Positions 9,247 to 17,511 of a stretch of DNA of 64,000 nt are shown piece by piece; position 1 is the first letter of the stretch, and the number at the start of each line of letters is the position of its first letter. The stretch is from an uncultured Lachnospira sp. Its GTDB lineage: Bacteria; Bacillota; Clostridia; Lachnospirales; Lachnospiraceae. The stretch is taken from contig CAJUBU010000013.1 in NCBI GenBank assembly GCA_910585095.1, forward strand, positions 51,982 to 115,981. The letters run 5' to 3'. The notes under the pieces are model-generated. The model did not search any database and had not been told where the DNA came from. It saw nothing but the letters and a program-made list of their open reading frames with translations. The translations under genes and the position numbers were made by a program.

Positions 9247-10686
9247 ATGGCAGGAGATAAAAAGTTAGTTGAAGCAATTACTTCAATGAGTGATGATTTT
9301 GCACAGTGGTATACAGATGTTGTCAAAAAGGCAGAACTTATGGGCTATTCAAGTGTAAAAGGATGTATGATATTTAAGCCGGCAGGATATGCTCTGTGGG
9401 AGAATATACAAAAAGAATTGGATAGAAGATTTAAAGAAACAGGTGTAGAAAATGTTTATATGCCTATGTTTATTCCAGAAGGTCTCCTTGAAAAAGAAAA
9501 AGACCATGTGGAGGGATTTGCGCCAGAGGTTGCATGGGTGACACAGGGCGGATTAAATAAGCTTCAGGAAAAAATGTGTGTAAGACCTACTTCTGAGACA
9601 CTATTTTGTGATTTTTATAAAGATGAAATTCAGTCATACAGAGATTTGCCAAAGGTATATAATCAATGGTGTTCTGTTGTAAGATGGGAGAAAGAGACTA
9701 GACCATTCTTGCGCTCACGCGAATTTTTATGGCAGGAAGGACATACAGCGCACGCAACAGCAAAGGAAGCAGAAGAACGCACACAGCAGATGTTAAATGT
9801 ATATGCAGATTTTTGTGAGGAAGTCCTTGCAATACCAGTTGTGAAAGGGCGTAAGACCGATAAGGAAAAGTTTGCTGGGGCAAAGGCTACATACACGATT
9901 GAGGCACTTATGCACGATGGCAAGGCATTGCAGTCTGGCACAAGTCATGATTTTGGAGATGGTTTTGCAAAAGCATTTGGTATACAATATACAGATACAG
10001 ACAATACATTGAAATACGTTCATCAGACTTCATGGGGATTATCTACACGCATTATTGGCGCTATTATTATGGCACATGGAGATGACAGCGGTCTTGTGCT
10101 TCCTCCAAGAATTGCACCTATACAAGTTGCAGTAATACCAATTATGCAAAAAAAGGAGGGCGTTTTAGAAAAGGCGTTTGCGGTAAAAGAACAGCTCTTA
10201 AAAGCAGGATTGCGAACAAAGATTGATGATAGTGACAAAAATCCAGGCTGGAAGTTTGCAGAGCAGGAGATGAGAGGGATACCAGTACGAGTTGAGATGG
10301 GTCCTAGAGATATAGAGGCGGGACAAGCTATCGTTGTACGGAGAGATACAAGAGAAAAAATTACAGTTGCAATAGAGGAATTAGCAGGCAAGATTAAGGA
10401 TATTCTTGATGTTATGCAAAAGGATATGTTTGAGAGAGCAAAGGCACATCGAGATGAACATACTTACGTTGCGACAAATTATGAGGAATTTAAAGATTCT
10501 GTTGAAAATAAGGCTGGATTTATAAAGGCAATGTGGTGTGGCAGCAGAGAATGTGAAGATAAGATTAAGGAGGATACGACAGCTACTTCAAGGTGTATGC
10601 CATTTGAACAAGAAAGGCTGTCTGATGTGTGTGTTTGCTGTGGTAAACCAGCAAAGAGCATGGTATACTGGGGCAAGGCATACTAA
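9247..10686 (+). CDS. proS: prolyl-tRNA synthetase, type 3 (eukaryote/archaea-like)
   Basis: This enzyme charges tRNA-Pro in the cytoplasm. It is a class II synthetase with motif 2 around RWEKETRPFLRSREFLWQEG and motif 3 in GDDSGLVLPPRIAP, followed by an anticodon-binding domain. There is no editing insertion. The C-terminal zinc-like domain has the cysteines of CGSRECED, SRCMPF and CVCCG and ends in the typical Tyr, which defines the type-3 ProRS. Length is 479 residues from the ATG at 9247, which has GAGG six bases before it; the in-frame ATG at 9235 lacks a ribosome site. It probably shares a transcript with the YtvI-like gene and cca. Confidence 0.95.
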   Translation: MAGDKKLVEAITSMSDDFAQWYTDVVKKAELMGYSSVKGCMIFKPAGYALWENIQKELDRRFKETGVENVYMPMFIPEGLLEKEKDHVEGFAPEVAWVTQGGLNKLQEKMCVRPTSETLFCDFYKDEIQSYRDLPKVYNQWCSVVRWEKETRPFLRSREFLWQEGHTAHATAKEAEERTQQMLNVYADFCEEVLAIPVVKGRKTDKEKFAGAKATYTIEALMHDGKALQSGTSHDFGDGFAKAFGIQYTDTDNTLKYVHQTSWGLSTRIIGAIIMAHGDDSGLVLPPRIAPIQVAVIPIMQKKEGVLEKAFAVKEQLLKAGLRTKIDDSDKNPGWKFAEQEMRGIPVRVEMGPRDIEAGQAIVVRRDTREKITVAIEELAGKIKDILDVMQKDMFERAKAHRDEHTYVATNYEEFKDSVENKAGFIKAMWCGSRECEDKIKEDTTATSRCMPFEQERLSDVCVCCGKPAKSMVYWGKAY

Positions 10687-10698
10687 ATAAATAATAAT

Positions 10699-11937
10699 AT
10701 GTATATAGAATTGCCAGAAAATGTTAAGAGCATTATAGAAGTGCTTTATTCAAATGGTTATGAAGCTTATGCAGTCGGAGGCTGTGTAAGAGACAGTGTA
10801 CTTGGAAAAAAACCAAAAGATTGGGATATAACAACCTCAGCCCTTCCGCAAGAAGTGAAGTCATTGTTTAAAAAAACAATTGATACAGGCATCAAACATG
10901 GAACAGTAACTGTTATGATAAAAGGCGAGGGGTATGAGGTTACGACATATCGTATTGATGGAGATTACAAAGATGGGAGGCACCCTGAAAATGTAAAATT
11001 TTCTTTAAAATTGACAGAAGATTTGCAGAGAAGAGATTTTACGATTAATGCGATGGCATATAATAGTAAAGTTGGGTTAGTTGACCAATTTGAGGGAATG
11101 AAGGATTTGCAGGAAGGCATTATTCGATGTGTAGGCAACCCAAGTGAACGATTTGGCGAAGATGCGTTGAGAATGATGCGTGCAGTACGATTTTGTGCGC
11201 AATTAGGCTTTCGTATGGATGATAATACATATAAAGCTATTGTTCAATTGGCGCCTAATATTATGAAAGTTAGTGTAGAACGTATACAAGTTGAGTTGGT
11301 AAAGACGCTTTTATCCGAAAATCCAGATTATGTCCAAAAGTTTCAAGAGGCTGGACTGTTTTCAGGCATACTTCCAAAGATTGATAAAATATTATCAGGC
11401 AAATATAAAAAAAGTACCCTTACCATGTTAAGGTTTTCAGAATGTACAACAATACTTCGCTATGCAGCACTTTTTCATTCAATTGGCTATGAAGATATAC
11501 AAGAGATTTTAAAATCGTTGAAGCTAGATAATTATACGATTGATACTGTGTCAAAATTAATTAAATATTCTAAAAATACAATTGAAGAAAATGAGCCTGC
11601 TGTCAGAGAAGCATTGTGCAAATATGGAAAAGACATGTTAAACCTGTTGTTAAAACATGAAAAGGCTGTTATTGCAACAAAGGAAGCTGTTACAGGAATT
11701 ATGTTGCCCGCTAGAAAAAAACATTTGGCAGTTATGGAAAATATGGTGAATCATATCATAGAACGAGGTGATTGTTTTACATTGAAAGACCTTGATATTA
11801 CAGGCGATGATTTGATAGAATATGGTTTGAAAGGTAAAGAAATTGGAAGGGTGTTAGGACTTCTTCTTAATATTGTCATTGAAAATCAAAAATTAAATGA
11901 TAAACAAACGTTGATAGCATTAATAGAACATTTGTAA
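10699..11937 (+). CDS. cca: CCA tRNA nucleotidyltransferase
   Basis: This template-independent polymerase adds or repairs the 3' CCA of tRNAs. The class II nucleotidyltransferase head has YAVGGCVRDSVLG, the catalytic carboxylates in KDWDITTSA, and RRDFTINAMAYN. Body and tail helices follow, giving 412 residues, normal for Gram-positive Cca. It starts 12 bases after proS without an obvious Shine-Dalgarno, so translation may be coupled to proS. A very strong terminator immediately follows, ending this tRNA-maturation operon. CCA- versus poly(A)-polymerase activity cannot be fully separated by eye, but the context favours CCA addition. Confidence 0.92.
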   Translation: MYIELPENVKSIIEVLYSNGYEAYAVGGCVRDSVLGKKPKDWDITTSALPQEVKSLFKKTIDTGIKHGTVTVMIKGEGYEVTTYRIDGDYKDGRHPENVKFSLKLTEDLQRRDFTINAMAYNSKVGLVDQFEGMKDLQEGIIRCVGNPSERFGEDALRMMRAVRFCAQLGFRMDDNTYKAIVQLAPNIMKVSVERIQVELVKTLLSENPDYVQKFQEAGLFSGILPKIDKILSGKYKKSTLTMLRFSECTTILRYAALFHSIGYEDIQEILKSLKLDNYTIDTVSKLIKYSKNTIEENEPAVREALCKYGKDMLNLLLKHEKAVIATKEAVTGIMLPARKKHLAVMENMVNHIIERGDCFTLKDLDITGDDLIEYGLKGKEIGRVLGLLLNIVIENQKLNDKQTLIALIEHL

Positions 11938-11978
11938 AAAATAACTCTTAGTTGGAAAACAACTAAGAGTTATTTTTA
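11937..11978 (+). terminator. intrinsic terminator after cca
   Basis: ATAACTCTTAGTTG (11941-11954), loop GAAAA, CAACTAAGAGTTAT (11960-11973), then TTTT. The 14-bp stem is perfect. Confidence 0.93.
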
Positions 11979-12036
11979 TGTTTGGGATGACATATGATAG
12001 AAAGGGCATTACCGTAAGTACGAGAGGAGGCTGGAT

Positions 12037-13035
12037 ATGAACGAAAAATCTTTGGAGGTCACAAAACAGTATGACTTTGAAATAATCCGTATTATTAGGG
12101 GCAGAGGGGGCATGATACTCCATACAGATGATGGAGTAAAATTGTTGTTAGAATGTCGTTATGCAGAGAGTTATTATGATAGAGAATGTATAATTACAGA
12201 AGCGATAGCTGGGAATGGGTATAGGAATGTTGATACTTTTGTAAAAAATTGTGATGAAAAAGTGGTGACATATAATGAGAGCGACCATAAAAAATATATT
12301 ATCAAAAATTGGTTTGATGGAAATGAGTGTAATGTAAAGAGTATTGATGAGCTGAGTGCATCGGTGGCGGCACTTGCAAAGCTACACACAGCTTTAGGTG
12401 AGGTTTCTTTAAACATAGAAGAAGAAAGTGTTAATAGTAATGAAGGTTTTATTATGCAGTATACACGTCATGCCAAAGAATTAAAGAAGGCAATGAATTA
12501 TTTAAAGAAAAAGAAAAAGCGTTCAAGTTATGAACTTCTTATATTAAAAAGTATTCCTTACTATTATGATGAGGCAATCAAGGCTATCAATAATCTGTCA
12601 AAAGAAAAATATAAAGATAGAATTAATCAGGCAATTCAAAACAAAGAGCTTGTACATGGGGCGTTTAATTATCACAATGTTATTATTACTTTCGGTAATG
12701 TAGCGATAACAAATTTTGATAAGTGCAGAATTGATTGCCAAATATGTGATTTATATCAATTTATGAGAAAAATATTAGAAAAATATAATTGGAGTATTGA
12801 AGTGGCATATAAGCTTATCAATGAATATGATAAAGTAAGAACAATCACAGAAATTGATTTGCAGCTACTAGGAGCATTGTTTGCATTTCCAGAAAAATAT
12901 TGGAAATTGATAAATTATTATTATAATTCCAATAAAGCATGGATACCACCTAAGAGTATCGAAAAATTAAATGTCTGTATGGAACAAAATTACAGAAGAC
13001 TTGATTTTCTTGCAACAATAGGCGCATTGTGTTAA
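12037..13035 (+). CDS. CotS-family spore coat protein (kinase-like fold)
   Basis: The 332-residue protein has the aminoglycoside-phosphotransferase-like fold of the CotS/CotI/YutH family, whose members assemble into the spore coat. The N-terminal GRGGMILHTDDGVKLLLE is the family's glycine-rich lobe. The C-terminal lobe reads HGAFNYHNV then ITNFDKC and LYQFMRKILEKYNW. In kinases the first motif is HGD; here the catalytic Asp is Ala, so phosphotransfer is doubtful. GAGAGGAGG precedes the ATG. A CATATGATA box at 11991-11999 resembles sigma-E/K -10 sequences, consistent with mother-cell expression, but the -35 is unclear. Confidence 0.8.
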   Translation: MNEKSLEVTKQYDFEIIRIIRGRGGMILHTDDGVKLLLECRYAESYYDRECIITEAIAGNGYRNVDTFVKNCDEKVVTYNESDHKKYIIKNWFDGNECNVKSIDELSASVAALAKLHTALGEVSLNIEEESVNSNEGFIMQYTRHAKELKKAMNYLKKKKKRSSYELLILKSIPYYYDEAIKAINNLSKEKYKDRINQAIQNKELVHGAFNYHNVIITFGNVAITNFDKCRIDCQICDLYQFMRKILEKYNWSIEVAYKLINEYDKVRTITEIDLQLLGALFAFPEKYWKLINYYYNSNKAWIPPKSIEKLNVCMEQNYRRLDFLATIGALC

Positions 13036-13044
13036 ACTTTTAAT

Positions 13045-13094
13045 GAGATTATGCACAAGCAGCGAAGTGGATTGTAAATATCCGCTTAACTATA
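13045..13094 (+). repeat. dispersed intergenic repeat, copy 1
   Basis: A member of a ten-copy family. Core AAGCAGCGAAGTGGATTG then TAAATATCCGCTTAACTA. AAGTGGAT pairs with ATCCGCTT, an 8-bp stem. It starts 10 bases after the CotS-like stop. Confidence 0.8.
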
Positions 13095-13115
13095 GTAGAA
13101 AGTTGAGAATGTACA

Positions 13116-14507
13116 ATGAATAAATTGCATAAATACAAATTTTATAGAACAATAGTAATATTGATGATGTGTGTTATATTTTGTTTAAATATAACAGGCT
13201 GTGGGGAGACAAAAGAATCAACAATTAAACCAGGAAGTTCAATACTTGTCCCTCCAAAAAAATCGATTCAAGAAGCGCCGACAAATAAAAATTCAGATGA
13301 GCTAACTATTACAGGTGTTTTATCGTATAATGATAAGACGGAACAAAAAGCACATTTTGTTGATATTAGTTCAAATGTAGAATATGAGGTGCCATATTCA
13401 GGAGGCACAGATATTCAATCAAAGTATGGTACTGTTATTTCAGCAGGAAGTATGCAGTTGGGCGCTATATATGATGTTGTATGTTATAAAAGCGGTATTG
13501 CTAAGTCGATTCATGGCAATAAAAATGAGTGGGAAAAGAAGAAGGTAAATGATATTGAAGTAGATGAGGATTCCAAGAAGATTGTGGTTGGAAATTCTAA
13601 TCTAAAATATGATGAAAAAATAGTTGTTTTATCAGATAATGATAGAGTGGCAATTGCATCTATTATCAAGCAAGATGAAATTACTATAAGAGGAATAGAT
13701 AATACAGCATATTCTATTATTGTGAATGTAGACCATGGATATATTCGATTTACAGGGGTTACTGCATTTATTGGAGGATATGTTACCATAGGCAGAGATA
13801 ACATGTACAGTGTTACAGAGGATATGCTTGTCGCATCCAAAGTTGGTAATCAACAAATTGAAATTCAGGCTGGCAATACAAAATCAACGAAAGAGGTAAC
13901 CGTCGAAAAAGGAGAGGAAACCGTTGTTGATTTTAGTGAGTTTCTTCTTCCTGCCACAAAGCAGGGAGCAGTTATATTTAAAGTTTCGCCTTCTGATGCA
14001 ATTATGTCAATTGATGGCAAAGAAGTAGATTATTCTGAGCCAATACAGCTTACATATGGTAAACATAATATAAGACTTGTAGCAAATCATTATGAGGAGT
14101 ACACGGAAACAATTGTTGTAAATTCGTTATCTTTTACAAAAGTAATTGATATGACACCAAAAAGTTCAACAAAATCAACAACAAAAAATTCGACCAATTC
14201 TGCCAATTCTAATTTGACAGACGGATATAGCGTTCAGGTGGTGGAGCCTCAAGGGGCGGCTCTTTATGTGGATAGTGTGTATATTGGGATTGTGCCTTGC
14301 GCATTTGATAAAAAAGTTGGTACAAAGACGATAACGCTTACAAAAAGTGGATATAATACAATTAGTTATTCAATTTCTATCAGTAACACGGCGGGGGATT
14401 TGACTTATTCGTTCCCACAGATGGAAAAGGCAAATAGTAGCGCAACACAAACACCTACACAGACGCCAACAACAGCAGCACAAGAACAAGAAACAACAAA
14501 GAAATGA
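13116..14507 (+). CDS. lipoprotein with two PEGA domains
   Basis: The 463-residue exported lipoprotein has a signal peptide with hydrophobic core (residues 13-27) and lipobox NITGC. After a linker and a beta-rich middle region there are two PEGA domains: one around VSPSDAIMSIDGKEVD ... YGKHNIRLVA (about residues 290-340), and one around VEPQGAALYVDSVYIGIVP ... KTITLTKSGY (about 370-425). The tail is Thr/Gln/Pro-rich. PEGA domains are found in surface proteins and are thought to mediate wall or protein contacts. It lies 8 bases before the DegT aminotransferase, so it may belong to the glycan operon. Function is unknown. Confidence 0.82.
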   Translation: MNKLHKYKFYRTIVILMMCVIFCLNITGCGETKESTIKPGSSILVPPKKSIQEAPTNKNSDELTITGVLSYNDKTEQKAHFVDISSNVEYEVPYSGGTDIQSKYGTVISAGSMQLGAIYDVVCYKSGIAKSIHGNKNEWEKKKVNDIEVDEDSKKIVVGNSNLKYDEKIVVLSDNDRVAIASIIKQDEITIRGIDNTAYSIIVNVDHGYIRFTGVTAFIGGYVTIGRDNMYSVTEDMLVASKVGNQQIEIQAGNTKSTKEVTVEKGEETVVDFSEFLLPATKQGAVIFKVSPSDAIMSIDGKEVDYSEPIQLTYGKHNIRLVANHYEEYTETIVVNSLSFTKVIDMTPKSSTKSTTKNSTNSANSNLTDGYSVQVVEPQGAALYVDSVYIGIVPCAFDKKVGTKTITLTKSGYNTISYSISISNTAGDLTYSFPQMEKANSSATQTPTQTPTTAAQEQETTKK

Positions 14508-14514
14508 GGAAAAG

Positions 14515-15711
14515 ATGAACATACCATTTTCACCACCAGATATCACAGAAGAAGAAGTTGAAGCGGTAGCTGAAGTTTTGAGGTCAGGCTGGATAACAAC
14601 AGGACCTAAAACAAAAGAGCTAGAAAGGCAAATAGCACAGTTTTGCCACACATCAAAAGCTGTTTGTATGAATTCTGCAACGGCATGTATGGAAATGACA
14701 TTGCGAATTTTCGGCATAGGACCAGGTGATGAGGTTATTGTGCCAGCATATACGTACACTGCTTCCGCCAGCGTGGTTTGTCACGTTGGCGCAGTGCTTA
14801 AATTGGTTGATGTATCTAAAGATTCTCTCCATATGGATTATGCTGCCTTAGAAAATATGATAACAGATAAGACAAAAGCCATTATACCTGTTGATATTGG
14901 AGGTATAATGGAAGATTATGCTGCTATTAGAAGAATTGTAATGTCGAAAAAAGCGATATTTAAGCCTGCCAATGAACTGCAGGAAGCACTTGGACATGTC
15001 CTTATTTTAGCTGATTCAGCGCATGGTTTTGGCGCAATGAGAGGTAGTAAAATGAGCGGTGAATGTGCTGATTTTACAAGTTTTTCCTTTCATGCGGTCA
15101 AAAATTTTACTACTGCAGAAGGCGGAGGCTTAGTGTGGAGAGATATTGAACAAGTAGATAATGAAGCGTTGTATCGCAAATTTATGCTTCTTACTTTGCA
15201 TGGGCAGTCCAAAGATGCATTGGCAAAGACCAATCTTGGCGCATGGGAGTATGATATTGTTGGCACATATTATAAGTGTAATATGACGGATATTATGGCT
15301 GCAATAGGATTAGTGCAGATGAAACGGTATCCGAAGATGCTTGCGCGTAGAAGACAAATTATAGAACGTTATACATCTGGAATAAAATCAGAAAATGTAG
15401 CGATTCTCAATCATTATACAGAGGAATATCAGTCCAGCGGACATCTTTATATGGTTAGACTTATAGGACAGGCTGAAGCTTATCGAAATGAGATAATACG
15501 TAAAATGGCAGAATCTGAAGTTGCCACAAATGTACATTACAAACCGCTTCCTATGCACACAGCTTACAAAAATATAGGGTTTGATATAAAAAATTATCCC
15601 AACGCGTATGCGATGTATTGCAATGAAATAACACTTCCTTTAAATACTCGTCTTACCGATGAACAGGTAGAATATGTTATTAATACATTTAATGAAGTTA
15701 TAAGTAAGTAG
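14515..15711 (+). CDS. DegT/DnrJ/EryC1/StrS-family sugar aminotransferase
   Basis: This PLP enzyme transaminates a nucleotide-linked keto-sugar, typically giving a 4-amino-4-deoxy sugar for surface glycans. The family motifs are present: SGWITTGPK near the N-terminus, DSAHGFGA, and the PLP-lysine in SFHAVKNFTTAEGG, with the C-terminal TNVHYKPLP substrate-site motif as in ArnB/PglE-like enzymes. Length is 398 residues. GAGGAAAAG directly precedes the ATG, and the lipoprotein gene ends 8 bases earlier. The sugar transferase downstream fits a role in making the first, amino-sugar residue of a lipid-linked glycan. The exact substrate cannot be told. Confidence 0.9.
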   Translation: MNIPFSPPDITEEEVEAVAEVLRSGWITTGPKTKELERQIAQFCHTSKAVCMNSATACMEMTLRIFGIGPGDEVIVPAYTYTASASVVCHVGAVLKLVDVSKDSLHMDYAALENMITDKTKAIIPVDIGGIMEDYAAIRRIVMSKKAIFKPANELQEALGHVLILADSAHGFGAMRGSKMSGECADFTSFSFHAVKNFTTAEGGGLVWRDIEQVDNEALYRKFMLLTLHGQSKDALAKTNLGAWEYDIVGTYYKCNMTDIMAAIGLVQMKRYPKMLARRRQIIERYTSGIKSENVAILNHYTEEYQSSGHLYMVRLIGQAEAYRNEIIRKMAESEVATNVHYKPLPMHTAYKNIGFDIKNYPNAYAMYCNEITLPLNTRLTDEQVEYVINTFNEVISK

Positions 15712-15742
15712 CCAAGCAGATTGCAAATATTTGTTTGATGAA
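15701..15742 (+). repeat. dispersed intergenic repeat, copy 2
   Basis: AAGTAGCCAAGCAGATTGC then AAATATTTGTTTGATGA. The aminotransferase stop codon (15709-15711) lies inside the repeat. Confidence 0.75.
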
Positions 15743-15872
15743 GATATTTTATATAAAATGATTGTAAGTGGGACAACCTTAAAGTATTCAAAAACAATAT
15801 TATTGATAATAAAATAATTGTAATAAAATAATTATAATTATATATTTAAGATGGACGAATAGGAGGCATACA

Positions 15873-16568
15873 GTGAGGTTAAAAGAATGGTCTGAACTTC
15901 CTGATAAGATGAGAACAAAGGAAGTCCGAAAATATTATAATATTCTTATTAAGCATAGTGGTTGGTTTAAATTCAAACGAATTATGGATATTTTTGTGGC
16001 AAGTGTGATGCTTATTGTGTTGGCATTGCCTATGGCAGTAATAGCATTTTTTATAAAATGGGACTCAAAAGGTCCTATTCTTTTTAAGCAAAAAAGGGTG
16101 ACACAATACGGAAGAATTTTTGAGATATATAAATTTAGAACAATGGTGGAAAACGCTGCCAGCATAGGCAGTCAAGTAACAGTAAAAAATGATGTGAGAA
16201 TTACAAAAGTAGGAAAAGTTTTAAGAAAATTTAGGATAGATGAGTTTCCGCAGGTGTTTAATATTATTAAAGGGGATATGACGCTTGTCGGAACACGTCC
16301 GGAAGTTATAAAATATGTACAATGTTATACGCCTCAGATGTATGCCACATTGCTTTTGCCTGCTGGTCTTACTTCTAGGACAAGCATTGCCTATAAAGAT
16401 GAGGAAAAACTGTTAAGTAATGCTTCCAATGCGGATAAAGTATATATCCATGACATATTGCCTGTTAAAATGAAATATAATCTTGAAAGTTTGAGACATT
16501 TTGGTTTTACAGAGGATTGCAGTATACTTTGGGCTACATTTCTATCTGTTTTTAAGAAAGAAAGTTAA
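15873..16568 (+). CDS. initiating sugar-phosphate transferase (bacterial sugar transferase family)
   Basis: This is a 231-residue monotopic phosphoglycosyl transferase (PF02397, PglC/EpsL/WcaJ group). It moves a sugar-1-phosphate from UDP-sugar to undecaprenyl phosphate at the inner face of the membrane. One N-terminal hydrophobic helix (about residues 35-58) follows KRIMDIF. Family motifs GPILFKQKRV, YKFRTMV, FRIDEFPQ and GDMTLVGTRPE are present, including the catalytic Asp-Glu dyad. It is the short form without the N-terminal multi-helix region. The start is a GTG at 15873 with AGGAGG eight bases upstream. With the preceding aminotransferase it probably starts a lipid-linked glycan. Confidence 0.92.
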   Translation: MRLKEWSELPDKMRTKEVRKYYNILIKHSGWFKFKRIMDIFVASVMLIVLALPMAVIAFFIKWDSKGPILFKQKRVTQYGRIFEIYKFRTMVENAASIGSQVTVKNDVRITKVGKVLRKFRIDEFPQVFNIIKGDMTLVGTRPEVIKYVQCYTPQMYATLLLPAGLTSRTSIAYKDEEKLLSNASNADKVYIHDILPVKMKYNLESLRHFGFTEDCSILWATFLSVFKKES

Positions 16569-16601
16569 AAATGCTTTGTAAGAAATGAGGAACGAGACGT
16601 T

Positions 16602-17345
16602 ATGGCAGAAATTAAAGGAATGTTGTCTATCATTATGCCTGCCTATAATGAAGAAAAATTAATTTATAACAGTATTATGACAACGCTTGATGTGGTGCAG
16701 CAATTCACAGAAAAACTTGAATTGATAGTAGTAAATGATGGCAGTATCGACAATACTAAAAATGAAATTTTAAAAGCAAAACAAATGGATAAAAGAATAA
16801 AAATTGTTAGTTCAAAAAAAAATCATGGGAAAGGCAGAGCAATTATTTCAGGTCTTACAGAGGCTATAGGAGAGTATATTGCATTTCTTGATGCTGATTT
16901 AGAGCTGTTTCCAGACCAATTAGAGAGCTATCTTAATGTAATGAAAGAAAAAAATTATGATGTGGTTATTGGCTGTAAATTTCATAAAGATTCTCAATTA
17001 AAATATCCATTCAAACGCAAAGTAATGAGTATAGGATATTATCTAATGTTAAGGATATTATTTCATCTTAATGTAAAAGACACCCAAACTGGAATTAAAT
17101 TGTTTAAGGCAAGTGCATTAAAATCTGTTGCACATTTAATTCGTACATCAGGGTTTGCTTATGATGTAGAATTATTAGTAGCACTCAATAGAAGAGGTTG
17201 TACTATAAAACAGATGCCAGTTCATGTTGTTTATGTAAGAAAGAAGGATTCTAAAAGGATTGTGTTTAAAGATATTGTAAAAGCTTTTAAGGATACATGG
17301 TTGATATTTGGAAGAACATATATGAAACATTATTATGATTGTTAA
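16602..17345 (+). CDS. family 2 glycosyltransferase (DPM1-like)
   Basis: This is a 247-residue GT-A fold enzyme without membrane segments. SIIMPAYNEE opens the nucleotide-binding half, VVNDGS is the first acidic motif, and AFLDADLELFP holds the metal-binding DxD-type motif. The second half has DTQTGIKLFK and FAYDVELL, typical of dolichol/polyprenyl-phosphate sugar synthases. It most likely loads a sugar onto polyprenyl phosphate; the donor is not readable. GAGGAACGAG precedes the ATG. It follows the sugar transferase by 33 bases. A second DPM1-like gene lies at 26559. Confidence 0.87.
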   Translation: MAEIKGMLSIIMPAYNEEKLIYNSIMTTLDVVQQFTEKLELIVVNDGSIDNTKNEILKAKQMDKRIKIVSSKKNHGKGRAIISGLTEAIGEYIAFLDADLELFPDQLESYLNVMKEKNYDVVIGCKFHKDSQLKYPFKRKVMSIGYYLMLRILFHLNVKDTQTGIKLFKASALKSVAHLIRTSGFAYDVELLVALNRRGCTIKQMPVHVVYVRKKDSKRIVFKDIVKAFKDTWLIFGRTYMKHYYDC

Positions 17346-17352
17346 ATAGGTA

Positions 17353-17382
17353 TTTACAATTCTTGTCAAATGTGGGTATAAT
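17353..17382 (+). promoter_or_regulatory. putative sigma-A promoter for the sigma-like gene
   Basis: TTTACA, 18-base spacer, TATAAT. It is followed at 17396-17421 by an inverted repeat. Confidence 0.5.
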
Positions 17383-17395
17383 AAAAGGTAAATTT

Positions 17396-17421
17396 TATGT
17401 GAAAAATTTATTTTTCACATA
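17396..17421. other. inverted repeat in leader
   Basis: TATGTGAAAAA and TTTTTCACATA flank a short AT loop just downstream of the putative promoter. It could be an operator or an attenuator hairpin; no run of T follows the right arm on the + strand. Confidence 0.4.
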
Positions 17422-17511
17422 TGAACTTGTTTTTTGTGTAAGAAGTATACTTATACATAGAACAATAAGCCATTGATGGGCTCACAGTTAAATCAAGAAC
17501 GGGGGATTGAA

